64,000 nt of DNA from Phlebotomus papatasi (taxonomy: Eukaryota; Arthropoda; Insecta; Diptera; Psychodidae), in contig NC_077223.1 of the NCBI RefSeq assembly GCF_024763615.1, forward strand, positions 10,416,001-10,480,000, written 5' to 3'. The translations under genes were made by a program, and so were the position numbers. Positions within the stretch are counted from its first letter, which is position 1; every line of letters begins with the position of its first letter. This document shows positions 59,831-64,000 of the stretch, piece by piece. Below the pieces are notes generated by a model. That model searched no databases. It was not told the origin of the DNA and worked only from the letters and a program-made list of their open reading frames with translations.

Positions 59831-61310
59831 CCCTAATTCGCAACATTATCCAAATGGGAATTCTTCTTAACTGCACAAATGTTAATACGCGGTGTTCAGA
59901 CTATAAGCCAGTAACTAGTAAGTGTTTAGTACGTAATTTAGTAAGTGTTTAGACGGGTAACCAAAAGTCTTAAATTTCTAAACTATGAGTAATGACAATG
60001 ATTTTTCAAAACTTGATAAATCATTTTTTGCGCTTGATATACAATTATAAAATAAAATAATAATATAAATATAAATTATAAAAGAAAATATTTCCAAAAA
60101 AATCGTATCTTAAGAAATTGGGTTCGTTAAGCATCATCATTGGAGATTTGACAGCGCTCAACAACAATGGCTATATGCAGGTTCGTTAAGCAATATAAAC
60201 AAACTTTAGGTCAATAAAACGCCAGTCGATCTGTCTTATCAATTGGTATTCAAACGAGGAAAAAAAGTTTTGTAGCAAAAATTAAACAAATATATTGTTA
60301 TATGGTGAAAAGTCCGCTTTCTCAAAATAAAGCTTCCAAAGGGAGAAGCTTTATGAGAAAATACGAAAATTATTTTCTATTTAATGAAGACTCTGACTCA
60401 CTTGTTGCAAATCATACCAACAAGTTTAATTAATTATCTAATTGTTTTCAATTAAACCATACGTGAGAGTTTGTTGTTTTGTTTGCAATTCCCATTCCAT
60501 TAAAAAATCTATTTAGGAGTAATAGTACACCATAACCCCTAAAACCTCATCCCTTGAATTGTTAACAAAAAAAAAGCCATTTTTCGCACATCAAAAGGAT
60601 TCATCGTTCCCGAAATTGCCAATTACAAATACTGTGCAATTATTTGTCACGAATTGAGCGGTTTTTTTGTCAAACCGAATTTTGGGTGGGAAATTGGCTA
60701 GAAATATTTTCATAAATATCACCCCCAAAACGTAATAACAACCTTCACCAACATAAACACGCCCAAAATTGCTGGAAAAAATAACTCAATGGGATTGAAA
60801 CATTTCGCGCGATTGCAATGGAAGGGGCATAAATTTGAATGAATTTTTAGGATATGCAATCAAAATACTAACTTGCTAGTTTTAATATAAATAATAACAA
60901 CATCTCCAAAGGACGAAATACGCCACTTCAATTGCAAATGTCTGATCCTTCTAGCCTTTGTTTCTGTGAGGGGTTGTTCGAAAGTTGAGCAGGTGGATTG
61001 CAATTGTGTGGTGAATTGTCAACAAATTGTAGGCAATTGCCCTTCTTCTTTGCATCAGGTCCATCCCAATTAATCATCTTGGGTAGCTATTGTGCGCAAA
61101 GTCGACCCCAGATGTGTCAAAGTGTTTGAAATTTGATTTATTTTTGAGAGGGTTTGAGCTTGAGAATTGGAAATTCAATTCGATTCGGAAGGACTAAATT
61201 CTGGAGACGAAATGGTATGTAAAAAGTGAATTATATTTTTTAAAAAATTACAAAGGCGAAATGTTTGAAACGAAATAATTAAAGTCGAATTGTTGAAGAC
61301 GAAATGTGAA

Positions 61311-62774
61311 AGACGAATTATTCAAGACGAAATATTGAAGACGAATTTTTGAAGACAAGGTTTCGTTGACGAAATGTTGAAGGCGAAGTTTCGAAGACTA
61401 ATTATTGAAGACGAAGTTTCGAAGACGAAATACAAAAGACGAATTGTTGAAGATGAAATGTGAAAAACGGATTGTTTAAGACGGAATATTACAGACGAAA
61501 TATTGGAAACAAACTACTGAAGACAAAGTTTTGGAAGACGAAATATTGGTAACGAAATCTTGAAGATGAATTCTTCAAGACGAAATATTAAAGACGAAAT
61601 ACGAAAAAAGAATTGTTCAAGATGAAATATTGGAAACGAAATATTGAAGACGAATTGTTCAAAAGGGCGAATTGTTGAAGACGAAGTTTTGAAGACTAAG
61701 TTTCGTTGACGAAATGTTGAAGGCGAAGTTTCGAAGACGAATTGTTGAAGACGAAGTTTCGAAGACGAAATACGAAAAAGGAATTGTTTAAGACATAATG
61801 TGAAAGACGAATTATTCGAGACGAAATATTGAAGATGAATTGTTGAAGACAAAGTTTCGAAGACGAAATATGAAAGACGAATTGTTGAAGACGAGGTTTC
61901 AAAGATGAAATATTGGAAACTAATTGTTGAAGATGAAGTTTTGAAGACGAAATATTAATAACGAAATATTGAAGACAGATTATTAAAAATGAAGTTTCGA
62001 CGACGAAATATAAAAGACGATTTATTGAAGATGAAATGTGAAAGACGAATTATTCAAGACGAAATATTGAAGACGAATTTTTGAAGACAAGGTTTCGTTG
62101 ACGAAATGTTGAAGGCGAAGTTTCGAAGACTAATTATTGAAGACGAAGTTTCGAAGACGAAATACAAAAGACGAATTGTTGAAGATGAAATGTGAAAAAC
62201 GGATTGTTTAAGACGGAATATTACAGACGAAATATTGGAAACAAACTACTGAAGACAAAGTTTTGGAGGACGAAATATTGGTAACGAAATCTTGAAGATG
62301 AATTCTTCAAGACGAAATATTAAAGACGAAATACGAAAAAAGAATTGTTCAAGATGAAATATTGGAAACGAAATATTGAAGACGAATTGTTCAAAAGGGC
62401 GAATTGTTGAAGACGAAGTTTTGAAGACAAAGTTTCGTTGACGAAATGTTGAAGGCGAAGTTTCGAAGACGAATTGTTGAAGGCGAAGTTTCGAAGACGA
62501 AATACGAAAAAGGAATTGTTTAAGACATAATGTGAAAGACGAATTATTCGAGACGAAATATTGAAGATGAATTGTTGAAGACAAAGTTTCGAAGACGAAA
62601 TATGAAAGACGAATTGTTGAAGACGAGGTTTCAAAGATGAAATATTGGAAACTAATTGTTGAAGATGAAGTTTTGAAGACGAAATATTAATAACGAAATA
62701 TTGAAGACAGATTATTAAAAATGAAGTTTCGACGACGAAATATAAAAGACGATTTATTGAAGATGAAATGTGAA
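61311..62774. repeat. 732-bp tandem duplication inside the 14-bp array
   Basis: Copy one 61311-62042, copy two 62043-62774. By eye they differ at only three positions (near 61537, 61697 and 61750 in copy one), while neighbouring 14-bp units within a copy differ a great deal. The same phrase of about 35 bases (starting gaaatgtgaaagacgaatta) lies at 61301, 62033 and 62765. Confidence 0.9.
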
Positions 62775-62918
62775 AGACGAATTATTCAAGACGAAATATT
62801 AAAGATAAAATATCGAAGACGAATTGTTGAAGACGAAGTTTCGACGAGGAAATATGAAAGAAAAATTGTTGAAGACGAAATCTGAAAGACGAATGATTCA
62901 AGAGGAAATATTAAAGAC

Positions 62919-63230
62919 GAAATATTGAAGACGAATTGTTCGAAAATGCGAATTGTTGAAGACGAAGTTTCAAAGACGAAATATGATTGACGATATGTTG
63001 AAGATGAAATGTTAAAGACGGATTGTTCAAGATGAAATATTAAAGACGATTATTGAAGATGAAGTTCTGAAGGCGAAATATTGAAGACGAATTGTTCGAA
63101 AATGCGAATTGTTGAAGACGAAGTTTCAAAGACGAAATATGATTGACGATATGTTGAAGATGAAATGTGAAAGACGGATTGTTCAAGATGAAATATTAAA
63201 GACGATTATTGAAGATGAAGTTCTGAAGGC
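62919..63230. repeat. 156-bp tandem duplication inside the 14-bp array
   Basis: Copy one 62919-63074 and copy two 63075-63230, each starting gaaatattgaagacgaattg and containing cgaaaatgcgaattgttgaa. One difference was seen by eye (gttaaagacg in the first, gtgaaagacg in the second). Confidence 0.88.
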
Positions 63231-63325
63231 GAAATACGAAAGACGAATTATTGAAGACGAAATATTAAAAACGAAATAGCGAAGATGAAATATCAAAGAT
63301 GGTGAAAGACGAAATATTGAAAACG

Positions 63326-64000
63326 AAGGATCAGAACGCATCAAAAATCGCAAACACAAAAACCGAAAGCGAAAAAAATGCACACAAAATCCTAAAAAGA
63401 AAAATCCCATACCCGCAAAATTTTTCTTTTCTTTTTAGCAACAATTTGAAAGCTCTAAATTGATCAATCAAACTTTGGAGTCTCCTTAACTTCTGAAGAA
63501 TCTCAAAACTCTTCCTTAGTTGCTTGCGTGCAAGAGTTCTACGGGACTAAGGAGAGACAATAACATCTTAGAGTCACGCAAAATCCTCAAGTGAGTCAAT
63601 TTTCGAGACTGTGATCGACATTTCTTGAGTCACGAGCACCAAAAAACTTTTGTTTCTGGCGTTTTAAATCGATTTATGTGGAAAGGGGACTGAGCTTCCG
63701 GGGACTTTTCTGCGGGCGAGGAAGTTGCCTGCAATTGAAGGCGACACGAATGACAGAAATAGAGACAGGAGACTGACGAGGTGGGTCACGCAAGGGTTGA
63801 AACACGTGCCTAAGTCCGGGAAAATGTCTCGCGAAAAGCACCTGGGTTTGAAAAGTTTTAACCGAAAAAACAGAGGGGTTTGAATCACGTGAGATTTACT
63901 TTGCAAAAGAACCGCTGTCGAAGGTTTATTTGTGGCCAGACTGAGTCAGAAATCTGTCGAATCTTCCCCTGGATTTTGTGTGAATTCCAGCGAGTGCTCC
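63326..64000. other. Unexplained right-hand edge
   Basis: After the minisatellite the sequence becomes non-repetitive and, from about 63660, visibly richer in G+C than most of the window. It could be the start of another gene's promoter or 5' exon, but no ORF or splice pattern supports this. Confidence 0.3.

Larger units (their letters stand above)
57251..61252. other. DNA downstream of Lim1 with no recognised gene
   Basis: Apart from the TIR elements at 58949 and 59605 and an A-rich stretch (57420-57760), nothing was recognised. Short ORFs here have no known family. A phrase at about 58150-58185 (ttgttataatctctctaagt) resembles motifs at 7463 and 9598. Confidence 0.5.
61253..63325. repeat. 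Minisatellite array, 14-bp unit GACGAAATATTGAA, ~150 units
   Basis: Almost the whole stretch divides into 14-bp units of the form GACGAA + variable 5 bases + GAA (variants GACGAATTGTTGAA, GACGAAGTTTCGAA, GACGAAATACGAAA). A few units are lengthened or shortened. Two larger duplications are overlaid: 732 bp (61311-62042 and 62043-62774) and 156 bp (62919-63074 and 63075-63230). The minus strand stays open for long runs because the unit has no stop in any frame on that strand, so the ORFs there of up to 112 residues are not evidence for a gene. Confidence 0.92.

Noticed and set aside
61514..62634. Minus-strand ORFs of 104-112 codons with repeated Ser/Phe/Leu-rich peptide
   Set aside because: They follow from a 14-bp tandem unit lacking stops on that strand, and the same ORF appears twice only because of the 732-bp duplication.
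1..64000. CRISPR array, rRNA or bacterial-type operon
   Set aside because: The only regular tandem array is the 14-bp minisatellite, with no unique spacers; nothing else suggests prokaryotic DNA.

Overview
The window is AT-rich eukaryotic DNA holding one recognisable protein gene: the 3' half of a LIM-homeobox gene of the Lim1 (vertebrate Lhx1/Lhx5) class on the + strand. Four coding exons are visible (21794-21978, 22654-22875, 52515-52785, 56467-56726). They join in phase, all three internal donors read CAG|gtgagt, and together they give about 312 residues ending at a TAA. They encode an acidic/Gly-Pro linker, the whole 60-residue homeodomain, and a Gly/Pro-rich C-terminal tail ending in Val-Trp. 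No exon for the two LIM zinc-binding domains was seen, so the 5' exons probably lie beyond the left edge and 1-21793 is most likely a 5' intron. The exon sequence and the transposon set suggest an insect, probably a dipteran; a nematoceran such as a sand fly or mosquito is possible, but this is inference.

Layout: 1-21793, upstream non-coding DNA with many short terminal-inverted-repeat (TIR) elements, a tRNA-derived SINE and a LINE tail. 21794-22875, two exons and a 675-bp intron. 22876-52514, a 29.6-kb intron that splits the homeodomain between residues 46 and 47 and is packed with MITE-like elements and LINE remnants. 52515-52785, exon. 52786-56466, a 3.7-kb intron mostly made of one transposon nested in another. 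56467-57250, last exon and 3' UTR with AATAAA signals. 57251-61252, intergenic or downstream DNA with two short TIR elements. 61253-63325, a minisatellite with a 14-bp unit, containing two recent segmental duplications. 63326-64000, no recognised feature.

Most of the window is explained by many families of short TIR elements, often with TA, TTA or TTAA target duplications and several times nested. The clearest nest (15075-17354) contains five elements whose order of insertion can be read from the sequence. No bacterial-type gene, CRISPR array, rRNA or intact tRNA was seen. Most of the other open reading frames are short and look like chance ORFs, antisense shadows of exons, or products of repeats.
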